Part shown: one piece after another, positions 52,787 to 61,773 of the stretch
How positions within the stretch are numbered: the first letter of the stretch is position 1
Layout of the letters: each line of letters opens with the position of its first letter
DNA from: Microbacterium yannicii PS01
GTDB lineage: Bacteria; Actinomycetota; Actinomycetes; Actinomycetales; Microbacteriaceae
DNA: 64,000 bases
Assembly: GCF_000304335.1 (NCBI RefSeq)
Contig: NZ_CAJF01000005.1
Location: forward strand, 1-64,000
Reading direction: 5' to 3'
Translations under genes and position numbers: made by a program
The notes under the pieces: model-generated
Database searches by the model: none
What the model was told of the DNA's origin: nothing
What the model saw: only the letters and a program-made list of their open reading frames with translations

Positions 52787-54082
52787 TCAAGCGATGACGC
52801 GCAAGGGGTGCTCGAGCAGCTCCACGAGCGTGGTCAAGAACTGCGCGCCCATTGCCCCATCGATGATGCGGTGATCCGCGGTGAGGGTGAGACGTAGGCA
52901 TGTGCGGGTCTCCACATTCCCGTCCACGAGCGCGAGCTCTTCTTTCGCGGCGCCAACGGCAAGGATCGCGCCCTCCGGGGGGTTGATGAGCGCGGCGAAG
53001 TGCTCGATCCCATACATCCCGAGATTGCTGATGGTGAACGTTCCATCGCTCATATCCAGGGTTGTCAAGGTGCGTTGCGCAGCCTTTCCGATCAGCGCTC
53101 GAGAGGTCGAGGCGATTGCGCTGACCGCCGCACGATCCGCGTCTCGCACGACGGGGACGACGAGTCCGGCAGGCGAGGCGACGGCGATCCCGACATTCAC
53201 TCTCCTGTGGAGAAGCGTCTGCCCACGGCCGATGGGGCTGTAGGAAGCGTTCACACCCGGGTGCGCCCGAAGCGCGATCGCTGCGGCACGAACGAGGAGA
53301 TCATTGACGCTGACCTTTGTCCCGGAAGCCTCGTTTGTTTCGTTGATCTGCGCGCGAAGTGCCAGGAGGGCTCCCACGTCTGCAGAAACCGTCGCCGTGA
53401 ACGTCGGAACGGTGGTTCCGCTTTCGGTAAGCCGGGAGGCGACCGCCTGGCGGATGCCGTCGAACGGCACCGCCTGCGGTTCACGCGTATCCTCGAACGC
53501 CGGCGAGTGGCTTAGAGCGGCCGCGGGCCGTGGCGCCGACTGGAGGTCGTCGAGATCTGCGCGGACGACGCGTCCGCCGGGACCGCTACCGGTCACGTCG
53601 GAGAGTTGGATCCCCCGCTCGCGAGCGAGTCGGCGCACGAGAGGAGTCGCGGCTTGCCGATCTGCGGGCTCTCGATCTGCCGGCGTGTCAGGTGCTTGCG
53701 TCATCGTCGGGTGGACTTCGAGCGCTGGAGGACCATCGTCTTCAGCCTTGGCCGGTGTCGCTCGACCCGCCATCGCCGCTTCTCGGGTCGTAACCTTGTT
53801 GGTTGGTTCGTCGCTGATGGCGGAGGCATGTGGGTAGTGGTCATCGCTGCCGTCATCGAGGCGTGCGATCGGCGTTCCGATGGCGACGTTCTCCCCTTCT
53901 GGCACGAGAATTTCGACCAGGGTGCCGGCATCGTAGGCTTCCTGCTCCATCAGGGCCTTGTCGGTTTCGATCTCGACGAGCAGATCGCCCGGCGCAACTG
54001 CATCTCCGGGCTTCTTGTGCCATTCGGCAATCGCGCCCTCCGTCATCGTGTCGGACAGTCGGGGCATGAGGATGTCGATCAT
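52787..54082 (-). CDS. 2-Oxoacid dehydrogenase E2 (acyltransferase)
   Basis: Dihydrolipoamide acyltransferase of 431 residues. Lipoyl domain at about 1-75 with the lipoyl lysine in EIETDKALMEQEA; a linker; a peripheral subunit-binding domain near 140-175 (TPLVRRLARERGIQLSDVTGSGPGGRVVRADL); and the catalytic domain with the HxxxDG motif in DHRIIDGAMG near the C-terminus. Only one lipoyl domain. Transfers the acyl group made by E1 to CoA. ATG 54082 is preferred over the upstream in-frame ATG at 54100 because AAAGGAC lies 12 bases before it. Last of the three clear genes of this operon; no E3 gene is present. Confidence 0.9.
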   Translation of the reverse strand: MIDILMPRLSDTMTEGAIAEWHKKPGDAVAPGDLLVEIETDKALMEQEAYDAGTLVEILVPEGENVAIGTPIARLDDGSDDHYPHASAISDEPTNKVTTREAAMAGRATPAKAEDDGPPALEVHPTMTQAPDTPADREPADRQAATPLVRRLARERGIQLSDVTGSGPGGRVVRADLDDLQSAPRPAAALSHSPAFEDTREPQAVPFDGIRQAVASRLTESGTTVPTFTATVSADVGALLALRAQINETNEASGTKVSVNDLLVRAAAIALRAHPGVNASYSPIGRGQTLLHRRVNVGIAVASPAGLVVPVVRDADRAAVSAIASTSRALIGKAAQRTLTTLDMSDGTFTISNLGMYGIEHFAALINPPEGAILAVGAAKEELALVDGNVETRTCLRLTLTADHRIIDGAMGAQFLTTLVELLEHPLRVIA

Positions 54083-54096
54083 GGGAGGAAGTCCTT

Positions 54097-55089
54097 TCAA
54101 GCTTGGCGTGCCACGGCGTCGAGGGTTTCACGGATCGCGTTGATGGCGTCATCTACAGAGGGCAGCGCAGCCATCTCGAGTGTCTTGGCGTACGGCATCG
54201 GCACCTCGGCCATTGCCACTCGACGAACCGGAGCATCGAGCCAGTCGAACGCTCCGTCCGAGATCGTCGCAGCGATCTCTGCCCCGATCCCGTAGGTGAG
54301 CCAGTCGTCCTCGAGTACGACAGCGCAGTTGGTTTTCTTCACCGACTCGACGACTGTCCTGCGATCGAGTGGTCGCAGGCTGCGGAGATCGACCACCTCC
54401 ACGTCGATGCCTTCCGCGGAAAGCCGTTTCGCGGCTTCTCGGGCGACGACCGCCATTCGCGAATAGGCGACCACAGTGATGTCCTTTCCGGGACGGGCAA
54501 CAGACGCTCTGCCGATTTCAATGACTTCCAGCTCGTCCGGGACTTCTCCGGTCGTGTTGTACAACGCGAGGTTCTCCAGCACCAGTACCGGATCATCGTC
54601 ACGGATCGCGGCACGCATGAGTGCTTTCGCGTCGGCAGGGGTGGAAGGTGCGACGACCTTCATTCCGGGGACGAAGGCGTAGTAGAGTTCGATGTTTTGC
54701 GAATGGGTCGCCCCGAGCTGCTGTCCGCCGCCGCCGGGCGTGCGAATGACGAGGGGCACGCGCGCTTGACCGCCGAACATGCCATAGATCTTGGCGGCGT
54801 GATTCACGATCTGATCGAGGGCGAGCAGCGAAAAGTTTATGGTCATGATTTCCACGACGGGCCGCAGCCCGACCATCGCTGCTCCGATGGCGGCACCGGT
54901 GAATCCTTCCTCCGCAATGGGCGTGTCACGGACGCGTTTAGGGCCGAACTCCTCGAGCATCCCGGCGGTGATCTTGTAAGACCCTTCGAAGAGTCCGATC
55001 TCCTCCCCGATCAGGAAGACGTCTGGATCGCGGAGCATCTCCTCGCGCAGCGCATCGTGCAGTGCTTGCCGATAGCTGATCACGCCCAT
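54097..55089 (-). CDS. 2-Oxoacid dehydrogenase E1 beta subunit
   Basis: A 330-residue transketolase-like subunit. VISYRQALHDALREEMLRDPDVFLIGEEIGLFEGSYKIT is the E1-beta start; GATHSQNIELYYAFVPGMKVVAPSTPADAKALMRAAI and ALYNTTGEVPDEL are also typical, with VDLRSLRPLD in the C-terminal domain. It completes the thiamine-pyrophosphate site with E1 alpha. The stop-start overlap with E1 alpha is 10 bases. Substrate could be pyruvate, acetoin or a branched-chain acid. Confidence 0.9.
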   Translation of the reverse strand: MGVISYRQALHDALREEMLRDPDVFLIGEEIGLFEGSYKITAGMLEEFGPKRVRDTPIAEEGFTGAAIGAAMVGLRPVVEIMTINFSLLALDQIVNHAAKIYGMFGGQARVPLVIRTPGGGGQQLGATHSQNIELYYAFVPGMKVVAPSTPADAKALMRAAIRDDDPVLVLENLALYNTTGEVPDELEVIEIGRASVARPGKDITVVAYSRMAVVAREAAKRLSAEGIDVEVVDLRSLRPLDRRTVVESVKKTNCAVVLEDDWLTYGIGAEIAATISDGAFDWLDAPVRRVAMAEVPMPYAKTLEMAALPSVDDAINAIRETLDAVARQA

Positions 55090-56201
55090 GCCGAGACCTC
55101 CTGCTCAGCTAGCTGCGTGAGTCTGGGCGAGGCAGGGAACAGTGCTTGGCCTGGCAGTCGACGGGAGTCATTGGGAACGGGCGTCGCGTACGTGTAATCG
55201 AAGAGAGTGGACACTTCGGGATGTGGACTTGCGTCCGCGAACTCGACGGCCCGCAGGACGACGGCCGTGATTTGCGCGTCGATTTCGCTGATGGCGTCTT
55301 CGGACAGGACGCCCCGCGCCATCAAACGGGCGGCGTACGCTGCGACGGGATCTGCGGCTTTGGCCCGTGCCGTCTCCTCTTTGCTTCGATAGCGTGCGGG
55401 ATCCACGACCGAGTGTCCTTTCATCCGGCCGGTCATCGCTTCGAGCAGGAAAGGATTCCCGTCGCGCGCGCTCGCGATGGCGTTCTTCATGGCGGCGTGC
55501 ACCTCTTCGGGGTCGTTTCCGTCGACCCGTGTCGCCGGCATCCGGTAGGACGCGGCTCGTCGGTACAGCTCGGGCTCCGCTGACGACTGTTCCACGGTGG
55601 TCCCCATTCCGAGCCCGTTGTTGCTCACCACGTACACGATCGGGAGACCCCACAGCGCAGCCATATTCAACGATTCGTGAAATGCACCGATATTGGTGGC
55701 GCCGTCGCCTAGGAGGCAGACGACGACCTCGTCGGCTTCCCGGTAGTTGATCGCCAGTGCGGTGCCGGTGGCCAACGGGATTTGCCCGCCGACGATCCCG
55801 TATCCCCCCATGAATCGAGTGGCGATGTCGAACATGTGCATCGAGCCACCCCACCCTTTGGACACGCCGTCGCTGCGTCCGTACAGCTCTGCCATGACCC
55901 GCTCAGGAGCAATTCCACGCGCGAGTGCATATCCATGCTCGCGGTAGTTTGTGTAGATGTAATCCTCTGCGCCGAGGGCCGCGCATAGACCCGCAACAGT
56001 GGCCTCTTCGCCAAGGTTCAGGTGGCAGTACCCCCCGATCTTGGCTTCCGAGTAGGCCCGGGCTGCTCTCTCCTCGAAGCGCCGGATCAGCACCATCTGA
56101 CGGTAGAAGTCCAGCGCGAGGTCACTCTGCGGATAGTTTGCCGCTTCGGATGGAAGCGCTTGAGTCGCTCCCCCGCGAGGGGCCGTCGTTCGTGGGGACA
56201 T
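55080..56201 (-). CDS. 2-Oxoacid dehydrogenase E1 alpha subunit
   Basis: A 373-residue E1 alpha. The thiamine-binding GDGATNIGAFHESLNMAALWGLPIVYVVSNN motif (GDG...NN) is intact, and YRQMVLIRRFEERAARAYSEAKIGGYCHLNLGEEATV is the family start. The ATG at 56201 is preferred to the in-frame ATG at 56228 because AGGAAGG lies 7 bases upstream. Its ECF41-type promoter is at 56314-56340. The E1 beta and E2 genes follow. The set resembles acetoin or pyruvate dehydrogenase but lacks E3. Confidence 0.9.
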   Translation of the reverse strand: MSPRTTAPRGGATQALPSEAANYPQSDLALDFYRQMVLIRRFEERAARAYSEAKIGGYCHLNLGEEATVAGLCAALGAEDYIYTNYREHGYALARGIAPERVMAELYGRSDGVSKGWGGSMHMFDIATRFMGGYGIVGGQIPLATGTALAINYREADEVVVCLLGDGATNIGAFHESLNMAALWGLPIVYVVSNNGLGMGTTVEQSSAEPELYRRAASYRMPATRVDGNDPEEVHAAMKNAIASARDGNPFLLEAMTGRMKGHSVVDPARYRSKEETARAKAADPVAAYAARLMARGVLSEDAISEIDAQITAVVLRAVEFADASPHPEVSTLFDYTYATPVPNDSRRLPGQALFPASPRLTQLAEQEVSAWA

Positions 56202-56313
56202 TCGAATCCTTCCTGAGGGATGACGCATCGATCGGCGTGCCCTCGTAGGGCTTCGTAGATCGGTCGCCAGGGCGATGGACGGTGAGACTTCGGACTGCGC
56301 CGTCGTTGATACC

Positions 56314-56340
56314 GACCGTGTAGGGACTAGGAATGTGAGG
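56314..56340 (-). promoter_or_regulatory. ECF41-type promoter of the E1/E2 operon
   Basis: Minus strand: -35 CCTCACATTC (56331-56340), 12 bases, -10 CGGTC (56314-56318). Faces the E1 alpha gene; back to back with the promoter at 56353. Confidence 0.75.
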
Positions 56341-56352
56341 CTGACCCACAGC

Positions 56353-56379
56353 CCTCACATTCGGGTCACGTGCGTTGTC
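56353..56379 (+). promoter_or_regulatory. ECF41-type promoter of the AhpD-like/NDH-2 operon
   Basis: Plus strand: -35 CCTCACATTC (56353-56362), 12 bases, -10 TTGTC (56375-56379). With the promoter at 56314-56340 it makes a perfect 10-base inverted repeat, GAATGTGAGG...CCTCACATTC, separated by 12 bases, driving two operons from one short region. Confidence 0.75.
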
Positions 56380-56428
56380 CTGATGTTTGGAGGCGGAGAA
56401 CCGCATCCATATTCGAGGAAGGATCACC

Positions 56429-56884
56429 ATGGCTGACGCGAATACGAGAAGCGCATACCCGGCTGTATTCCAGGCGATGCGCGGCTTCAGTGCGGCTGCT
56501 GCTAAGGCCGCGGCGGAGGCAGGCATCGAGCCCAGGCTCGTCGAACTCGTCAAGCTTCGCACGTCGCAGATCAATGGATGCGCGTACTGTCTGCGTCTGC
56601 ATGCGAAGGACGCCGCGGCTCTCGGAGAGACCCCGGAGCGCTTGGCAGTGCTCGCAGCGTGGTGGGAATCTCAGTACTTCACGCCGAAGGAACGAGCAGC
56701 GCTGCAGCTGACCGAGCAGGTCACGCTGATCAGCGACCACGGGAAGGCCGTGAGCCGGGGGATCGCCGTGACCGATTTCCTGACCGAGGACGAGATCGAG
56801 GCTGTGACTTGGATGACTATCGTTCTCAATTCGTGGAACCGAGTCGCCGTCTCCAGCCATTACCCGGTGGGCCCGACGGACTGA
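56429..56884 (+). CDS. AhpD-like carboxymuconolactone-decarboxylase-family protein
   Basis: A 151-residue alkylhydroperoxidase-like protein. LVELVKLRTSQINGCAYCLRLHAKDA carries the CxxC redox pair with the following His (CAYCLRLH), the AhpD core. GAGGAAGGATC before ATG 56429 is a strong ribosome binding site. ECF41 factors in other bacteria are often next to exactly this family; here its promoter (56353) is also shared by the divergent E1 operon. Role: peroxide reduction, or decarboxylase-type chemistry. Confidence 0.9.
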   Translation: MADANTRSAYPAVFQAMRGFSAAAAKAAAEAGIEPRLVELVKLRTSQINGCAYCLRLHAKDAAALGETPERLAVLAAWWESQYFTPKERAALQLTEQVTLISDHGKAVSRGIAVTDFLTEDEIEAVTWMTIVLNSWNRVAVSSHYPVGPTD

Positions 56885-57050
56885 CCCGTGATGCGCCGCG
56901 CGTGATGCGTCTCTTCGTGAGGGCGTCTTCCGAAGGGATCACTGAAGTGCCCGCATGTGGGTCATGGCGACCGCGCCATCCCGCGTAGCGCGCAATCGTC
57001 AGCGTTGAGAGTCACAGCTCGATTCGTTGTCGGGTTCTACCAGAAGAGAG

Positions 57051-58424
57051 ATGGAGAAGAAGATGAGAGACATCCTCATCGTCGGTGGCGGCTACGCAGG
57101 GTTCTACGCTGCGTGGAACCTGGAGAAGCTACTGCGCACCTCCGAAGCGAGGATCACGGTTGTGGAGCCACGACCGTATATGACCTATCAGCCCTTCCTC
57201 CCGGAGCTGGTGGCCGGGTCAATCGAGGCAAGGCACGTTGTTGTCTCCCTGCGGGGTCATCTGCGCCGGACGACGGTCGTGCCGGGACGGGTCACGTCGA
57301 TCACTCACGCGGACAAGAAGGTGGAGGTGCGGATGCCGGACGGCTCGACCAGGACGCTCGAGTACGACATCATTGCGGTCACCGCAGGAGCTGTGTCCCG
57401 TGTCTTTCCGATTGACGGAATCTCCGAGCATGCCATCGGCCTGAAGACGGTCGAGGAGGCTGTGGCTGTCAGGGATCAGATCTTGACCGCGTTCGAGGAC
57501 GCCGCGGCTCTGCCTCCCGGGCCTGAGCGTCGGCGACTGCTGACAGCGACGGTGGTCGGCGGCGGTTTCTCGGGCGTTGAGGTGTTCGGGGAAATGCTCG
57601 CCCTCGCGACCTCGTTGCTCAAGTCCTACCCGGAAATCCAATTCTCTGAGCTCAGCTTCCACCTCATCGAGGCGAACGGAAGGATCCTTCCCGAGGTCAC
57701 TGATAAGCCTGGGCAGTGGGTGGTCGAACACTTGACGCAACGGGGCGGCATCGTGCATCTCAACTCCCGCATCACGTCTGCGGCGGGCAACGAAGTGCAA
57801 CTCTCCACCGGTGAGCGGTACGCGTCGAACATCTTGGTTTGGGCCGCAGGCAACGCGACCAATCCGGTCGTCGCCTCGCATACCGATCTGCCCGTGGATG
57901 CGCGAGGGCTGCTGATCACCCGGCCAGATCTCCGAGTAGGGACCGATGATGAGATCGTCGAAGATGCGTGGGCCGCGGGAGACGACGCGGCGGTCCCTGA
58001 CCTCGCATCGCCGGTCCCCGAATCGCGCACTGTGCCGAACGCGCAGCATGCTGTTCGGCAGGGGCGTCTGCTTGCGAAGAACATCACAGCGGTCGTCCGG
58101 GGTGAACTTCCGCGCGACTACCTGCATCACAGCCTCGGCACCGTCGCGACTCTCGGACTCGGACACGGGATCTTCCAATACAAGAGCCTTGTCATTAAGG
58201 GGCTGCTCGCCTGGCTGATGCATCGCGGATACCACGTCCTCGCGGTGCCGACCTGGGAGCGTAAGTTCCGAGTACTGCTGATGTGGATCGCCTCCTTCCT
58301 CTTCGGTCGTGACATCGTCTCTCTCGAGTCGGTGCAGCACCCGCGAGCGGCATTCCTTGAGGCAATTCCACCGCTCGCGACCCTGCCGGTACGCATGCCG
58401 GTGGAGGTGCCGCGTGCCGGTTGA
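57051..58424 (+). CDS. Type II NADH dehydrogenase-like flavoprotein
   Basis: A 457-residue NDH-2-like protein. ILIVGGGYAGFYAAWNLEKLL is the FAD loop, ATVVGGGFSGVEVFGEMLAL the NAD(P)H loop, and DAWAAGDDAAVPDL the second FAD motif. The C-terminal region has hydrophobic helices (LVIKGLLAWLMHRGYHVLAVP and LLMWIASFLFGRDIV) typical of membrane-attached NDH-2. It transfers electrons from NADH to quinone without proton pumping. Start: ATG 57051 or ATG 57063, both with a purine-rich site. Followed directly by the cytochrome b gene. Confidence 0.88.
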   Translation: MEKKMRDILIVGGGYAGFYAAWNLEKLLRTSEARITVVEPRPYMTYQPFLPELVAGSIEARHVVVSLRGHLRRTTVVPGRVTSITHADKKVEVRMPDGSTRTLEYDIIAVTAGAVSRVFPIDGISEHAIGLKTVEEAVAVRDQILTAFEDAAALPPGPERRRLLTATVVGGGFSGVEVFGEMLALATSLLKSYPEIQFSELSFHLIEANGRILPEVTDKPGQWVVEHLTQRGGIVHLNSRITSAAGNEVQLSTGERYASNILVWAAGNATNPVVASHTDLPVDARGLLITRPDLRVGTDDEIVEDAWAAGDDAAVPDLASPVPESRTVPNAQHAVRQGRLLAKNITAVVRGELPRDYLHHSLGTVATLGLGHGIFQYKSLVIKGLLAWLMHRGYHVLAVPTWERKFRVLLMWIASFLFGRDIVSLESVQHPRAAFLEAIPPLATLPVRMPVEVPRAG

Positions 58425-60042
58425 CCGCCGCCGGGTATCACTCACCGTGGCTGCATCGAACCGCATACGCGGAACGCGGTTCGGTGTCGCGACCGCTGCC
58501 ATTCGCGCAGAGCTTCGTGGACGCGCGGTCCCGCTGCACTGGACCAACCTTTTCGGCGTGATCACAATCGCCTGCATCATGGTGCTCTTCCTGACCGGTG
58601 TCATTCTCATGTTGGTCTACGCGCCGGCGACTGAGGCGACCGTTTATCACGGCCCCTACGAGCCGCTTGTCGGAACGGAGGTCTCGCGAGCGTTCGCGTC
58701 CGTCATGCGACTATCGTTCGAGGTGCCGGGCGGACTCCTCATCCGGCAGATCCATCACTGGGCGGCGCTGCTGATCCCGGCATCGATCATGCTGCAACTC
58801 CTCGTGGCGTTCTTCACCGGGGCTTTCCGCCGGCCGCGGCGCGGTAGCTGGACGATGCTTTTCCTTCTACTCATCGTCGCGCTCGCCGGCGGATGGAGCG
58901 GATATGCGCTCCCCGACGACATGCTCTCAGGATCCGGACTTCGCATCGTCCACGGGATCACGCTGGGCGTTCCCGTAATCGGGAGCTGGCTATCGACAGT
59001 GATATTCGGCGGGGAATTCCCCGGCCGCATCATCGAGAACCTCAACCTGATTCATGTCATCGTCGTGCCGGTCGGACTCGTCATGCTGGTGGCAGGGCGC
59101 GCCCGAACGGCATACAAGAACAAGCCGCCGCAATTCGCTGCATGGGGACGCGGAGAGCACAACGTCGTCGGTGTTCCGTTCCTCCCGAATGCTGCCGTCC
59201 GAGCCGGTGGACTTTTCGCTATCGTCGTCGGCCTCCTCATTCTCATGGCGACACTGGTCACGATCAACCCCATCTGGAGCTACGGGCCGTCCGATCCCGG
59301 CAGCGCCTCAGCGGGAAGTCAGCCGGACTGGTACACCGGATTCCTCGATGGCGCTTTGCGTCTGGTTCCTCCCGGGTGGGAGTTCGAGTTTCTCGACCGC
59401 ACCTGGACGCTCGCGATCTTGGCCCCGCTATCGGTCGTCGGCCTCTTCCTCATCATCGTCGCGGTCTACCCGTTCCTCGAGGGTTGGGTCACGCGGGACA
59501 CCGTCGACCACCACGTCCTCGACCGCCCTCGCAACACCGCCACCCGCACGGCCATCGGCGTTGCGGGGATGACGTTCTACGGCGTCCTCTGGGGGGCCGC
59601 CAGCGCCGACATCATCGCGTTAGTGTTCCATGTTTCGTTTGAAGGCGTCATCGCCACCCTGCAGGTGACGCTGTTCGCAGGCCCGCTGGCCGCGTTCTTC
59701 ATCGCGCAGCGCGTCTGCCTCGCCCTGCAGAAGAAAGACCGGGAGCTGCTGCTTCATGGATACGAGACCGGAAAGATTGTGAGAATGCCGGGCGGAGAGT
59801 ACGTCGAGGTACGTCAGCCCCTCGATGAGTTCGAACGCTGGCGGCTCGCCGCGCACACGCACGTGCGAGAGGTGGAGGCTCGGCCGAACGAGAACGGGCG
59901 GCTGAGTCGGATCGAGCGGGGGCGGGGATGGTTGGCGGCGCGCCTCCTCGCTGATCGCATCGAGCTGCCACCAGCGCCACGGCACGAAAAGGTGGGGTCC
60001 GCTCGCACAGAGACCGCCACCATCGATACTCAGGGGCGCTGA
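58414..60042 (+). CDS. QcrB-like cytochrome b, heme bH ligands apparently missing
   Basis: A 542-residue membrane protein related to the actinobacterial cytochrome bc1 subunit QcrB: IRQIHHWAALL, GGEFPGRIIENLNLIHVIVVP, TINPIWSYGPSDPG, PDWYTGFLDGALRL (Q-site motif in the place of PEWY) and EGWVTRDTVDHHVLDRPRN. H114 of helix B and H214 of helix D are kept (heme bL). By my recall of the family, the second histidine of each helix should be at 128 and 229; here they read Gln128 and Arg229, so heme bH would have no axial ligands. No QcrA or QcrC gene adjoins. The GTG at 58414 has GGAGGT 6 bases upstream and overlaps the NDH-2 stop by 11 bases. May pass electrons between quinones or to an unknown acceptor. 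Confidence 0.82.
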   Translation: MPVDRRRVSLTVAASNRIRGTRFGVATAAIRAELRGRAVPLHWTNLFGVITIACIMVLFLTGVILMLVYAPATEATVYHGPYEPLVGTEVSRAFASVMRLSFEVPGGLLIRQIHHWAALLIPASIMLQLLVAFFTGAFRRPRRGSWTMLFLLLIVALAGGWSGYALPDDMLSGSGLRIVHGITLGVPVIGSWLSTVIFGGEFPGRIIENLNLIHVIVVPVGLVMLVAGRARTAYKNKPPQFAAWGRGEHNVVGVPFLPNAAVRAGGLFAIVVGLLILMATLVTINPIWSYGPSDPGSASAGSQPDWYTGFLDGALRLVPPGWEFEFLDRTWTLAILAPLSVVGLFLIIVAVYPFLEGWVTRDTVDHHVLDRPRNTATRTAIGVAGMTFYGVLWGAASADIIALVFHVSFEGVIATLQVTLFAGPLAAFFIAQRVCLALQKKDRELLLHGYETGKIVRMPGGEYVEVRQPLDEFERWRLAAHTHVREVEARPNENGRLSRIERGRGWLAARLLADRIELPPAPRHEKVGSARTETATIDTQGR

Positions 60043-60190
60043 ATTCTGGGTCCACCGAGAATCTCAACTCGAGCTTGAGGTTGCCGCGAAGTCACCTGCA
60101 CCGGAAAGCCTGTGATGGCTCGCCGGTGCAGGCGCCGTTCCCAGCAGTTCCCGGCCTCCAGTACCAGGGAATGGGGCGCTCCCGGTCAGG

Positions 60191-61015
60191 TCACAACTGC
60201 GTGAAACCCTCGCGCCATGTAGCATGGCGGGGCGTCCACCCAGCGGCTCGAGCCTTCGCATTGGAGATGATGCGACCAGCAGGCTTCTCAGGGTTCAGTG
60301 GTGCGACGGGGGGTTCGGGCGCATCAATAGCCCCTGCAAACACTGGCATCCAGACTGTGGCCGGGGCGGACTCGTCGTCCGTGATCAGGTAGGTGCCGTC
60401 TGGCCAGCTCAAAGATTGAACGATCGCGGTTAAGGCGTCGTCGATGTGAACGAAGCTCGTGATCGCGGGGCTTGCCGGAAGGGCACCCGCGCTGACGGCC
60501 CTGCCGAAATGCCCATCTCTGGAGTACCACGTTCCGGGCCCGTACAGGGTGCCGAAACGCAGGATCGTCACATGCGGAAGTTCCTTCGCAATCTGTTCCA
60601 TGGCGTCGACGGGGGTCCCGGGAGCAATCGGGATATCCTCCGTCGCGACCCCTTCGCCGTCCGGGAACGCCCATGCGATCGACTGCAGGATGAGTCGGTC
60701 TACGCCCGCAGCGCTCGCGGCCGAGACAAGGTTTCTCGTGCCTTCGCGGCGGATCCTGGCGTTCGCATCAAAATCAAGCCCGCTGAGATCCGTGAACATG
60801 TGCAGAATGACGTCGGGCTTCGCGGCGGCGACGGTTCGGTTGACCGCCTCCGCCTCGAACACATCGAGGATCGCCGGCGTACCGCCCAGAGCTGCGATCG
60901 TTTCGGTGCGGTCGGATTCGCGTGTCGTCGCCGTGACGTCGTGACCGGCTTCGACCAGTCGGGGGATGAGGCCTCGACCAATGACTCCGGATCCGCCGGC
61001 GAGAAAAATGCGCAT
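60191..61015 (-). CDS. NAD-dependent epimerase/dehydratase-family protein
   Basis: A 274-residue extended SDR. MRIFLAGGSGVIGRGLIPRLVEAGHDVTATTRESDR is the NAD-binding start (GGSGVIG). FGTLYGPGTWYSRDG and FVHIDDALTAIV are typical of the epimerase group. Starts at ATG 61015, overlapping the stop of the upstream gene by one base (TGATG). Third gene of the operon begun at 62210, under the ECF41-type promoter at 62220. Confidence 0.85.
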   Translation of the reverse strand: MRIFLAGGSGVIGRGLIPRLVEAGHDVTATTRESDRTETIAALGGTPAILDVFEAEAVNRTVAAAKPDVILHMFTDLSGLDFDANARIRREGTRNLVSAASAAGVDRLILQSIAWAFPDGEGVATEDIPIAPGTPVDAMEQIAKELPHVTILRFGTLYGPGTWYSRDGHFGRAVSAGALPASPAITSFVHIDDALTAIVQSLSWPDGTYLITDDESAPATVWMPVFAGAIDAPEPPVAPLNPEKPAGRIISNAKARAAGWTPRHATWREGFTQL

Positions 61016-61773
61016 CAGAGACCTTTCCATTCCTGGAGTGAAGAGAGCCACTCAGCGAAGGTCTGAGTGGTCGTTCTGGTTGCGGGAGCGGCGAGCAGGC
61101 TGCCGTCTCGCATCGCGCGTCCCGCAACGCCAGGCATCGACACGGACAGGAGGGGATTTCTCTTGCCGACGGCGCGAGCATAACGGTGGACCATGTCCGG
61201 CATGTACTCCTCACGAGGCCCAGCAAGATCAGGCTCGAGCCCGCGCGGGGCGCCCTCTGCTATCAGAAGCAGCTCGACGGCGACGTCAGCAGCGGCAAGC
61301 GGTTGAGCGCGCATCTTCGGCGAGATGTGGAAACCAGCAATGGTGCCACGGTTGACTGTCTGCTGCGCGAACTCGTGAAACTGTGTCGTGCGGAGCATCG
61401 ACCATGGAGTGCGGGACGTGGTGACGATCTCTTCCTGCGCCGCCTTCCCCGCGTAATACCCGGAAGGATACTCCGTCGCGCCGATGATGGAGAGTGCCAC
61501 ATGGTGGCCGACACCCGCCCGCTGCTCAGCGGTGGCGAGGTTCCGCGCACTGCTGGTGAAGAAGGCGACGATCTTCCTGGTCGACAGTGTTGTCGGCGAG
61601 GCGAGGTCGATCACCGCATCCGCCCCCGCAATGCGCTCTGTCAATCCGTCTGCTCGCATCAGATCAACTCCCATGCGGCGGCTGATCACGACCGTCTCGT
61701 GCCCGGCTCGCCGTGCAAGAGCGACGACATGGTGGCCGACTGCGCCGTCGCCCCCTGTGATCGCAAACTTCAT
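61015..61773 (-). CDS. NAD(P)H-binding atypical SDR
   Basis: A 252-residue NmrA/HSCARG-like protein. FAITGGDGAVGHHVVALARRAGHETVVISRRMG is the dinucleotide loop (GGDGAVG); VDLMRADGLTERIAGADAVIDLAS and HVALSIIGATEYPSGYYAGKAAQEEIV carry the Y-x-x-K-like YYAGK segment. Reductase or redox sensor. Overlaps the upstream membrane-protein gene by 4 bases and the epimerase downstream by one. Confidence 0.82.
   Translation of the reverse strand: MKFAITGGDGAVGHHVVALARRAGHETVVISRRMGVDLMRADGLTERIAGADAVIDLASPTTLSTRKIVAFFTSSARNLATAEQRAGVGHHVALSIIGATEYPSGYYAGKAAQEEIVTTSRTPWSMLRTTQFHEFAQQTVNRGTIAGFHISPKMRAQPLAAADVAVELLLIAEGAPRGLEPDLAGPREEYMPDMVHRYARAVGKRNPLLSVSMPGVAGRAMRDGSLLAAPATRTTTQTFAEWLSSLQEWKGL

Noticed and set aside
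53606..54295. Plus-strand frame across the E2 and E1 beta genes
   Set aside because: Opposite the clear dehydrogenase genes and without any domain.
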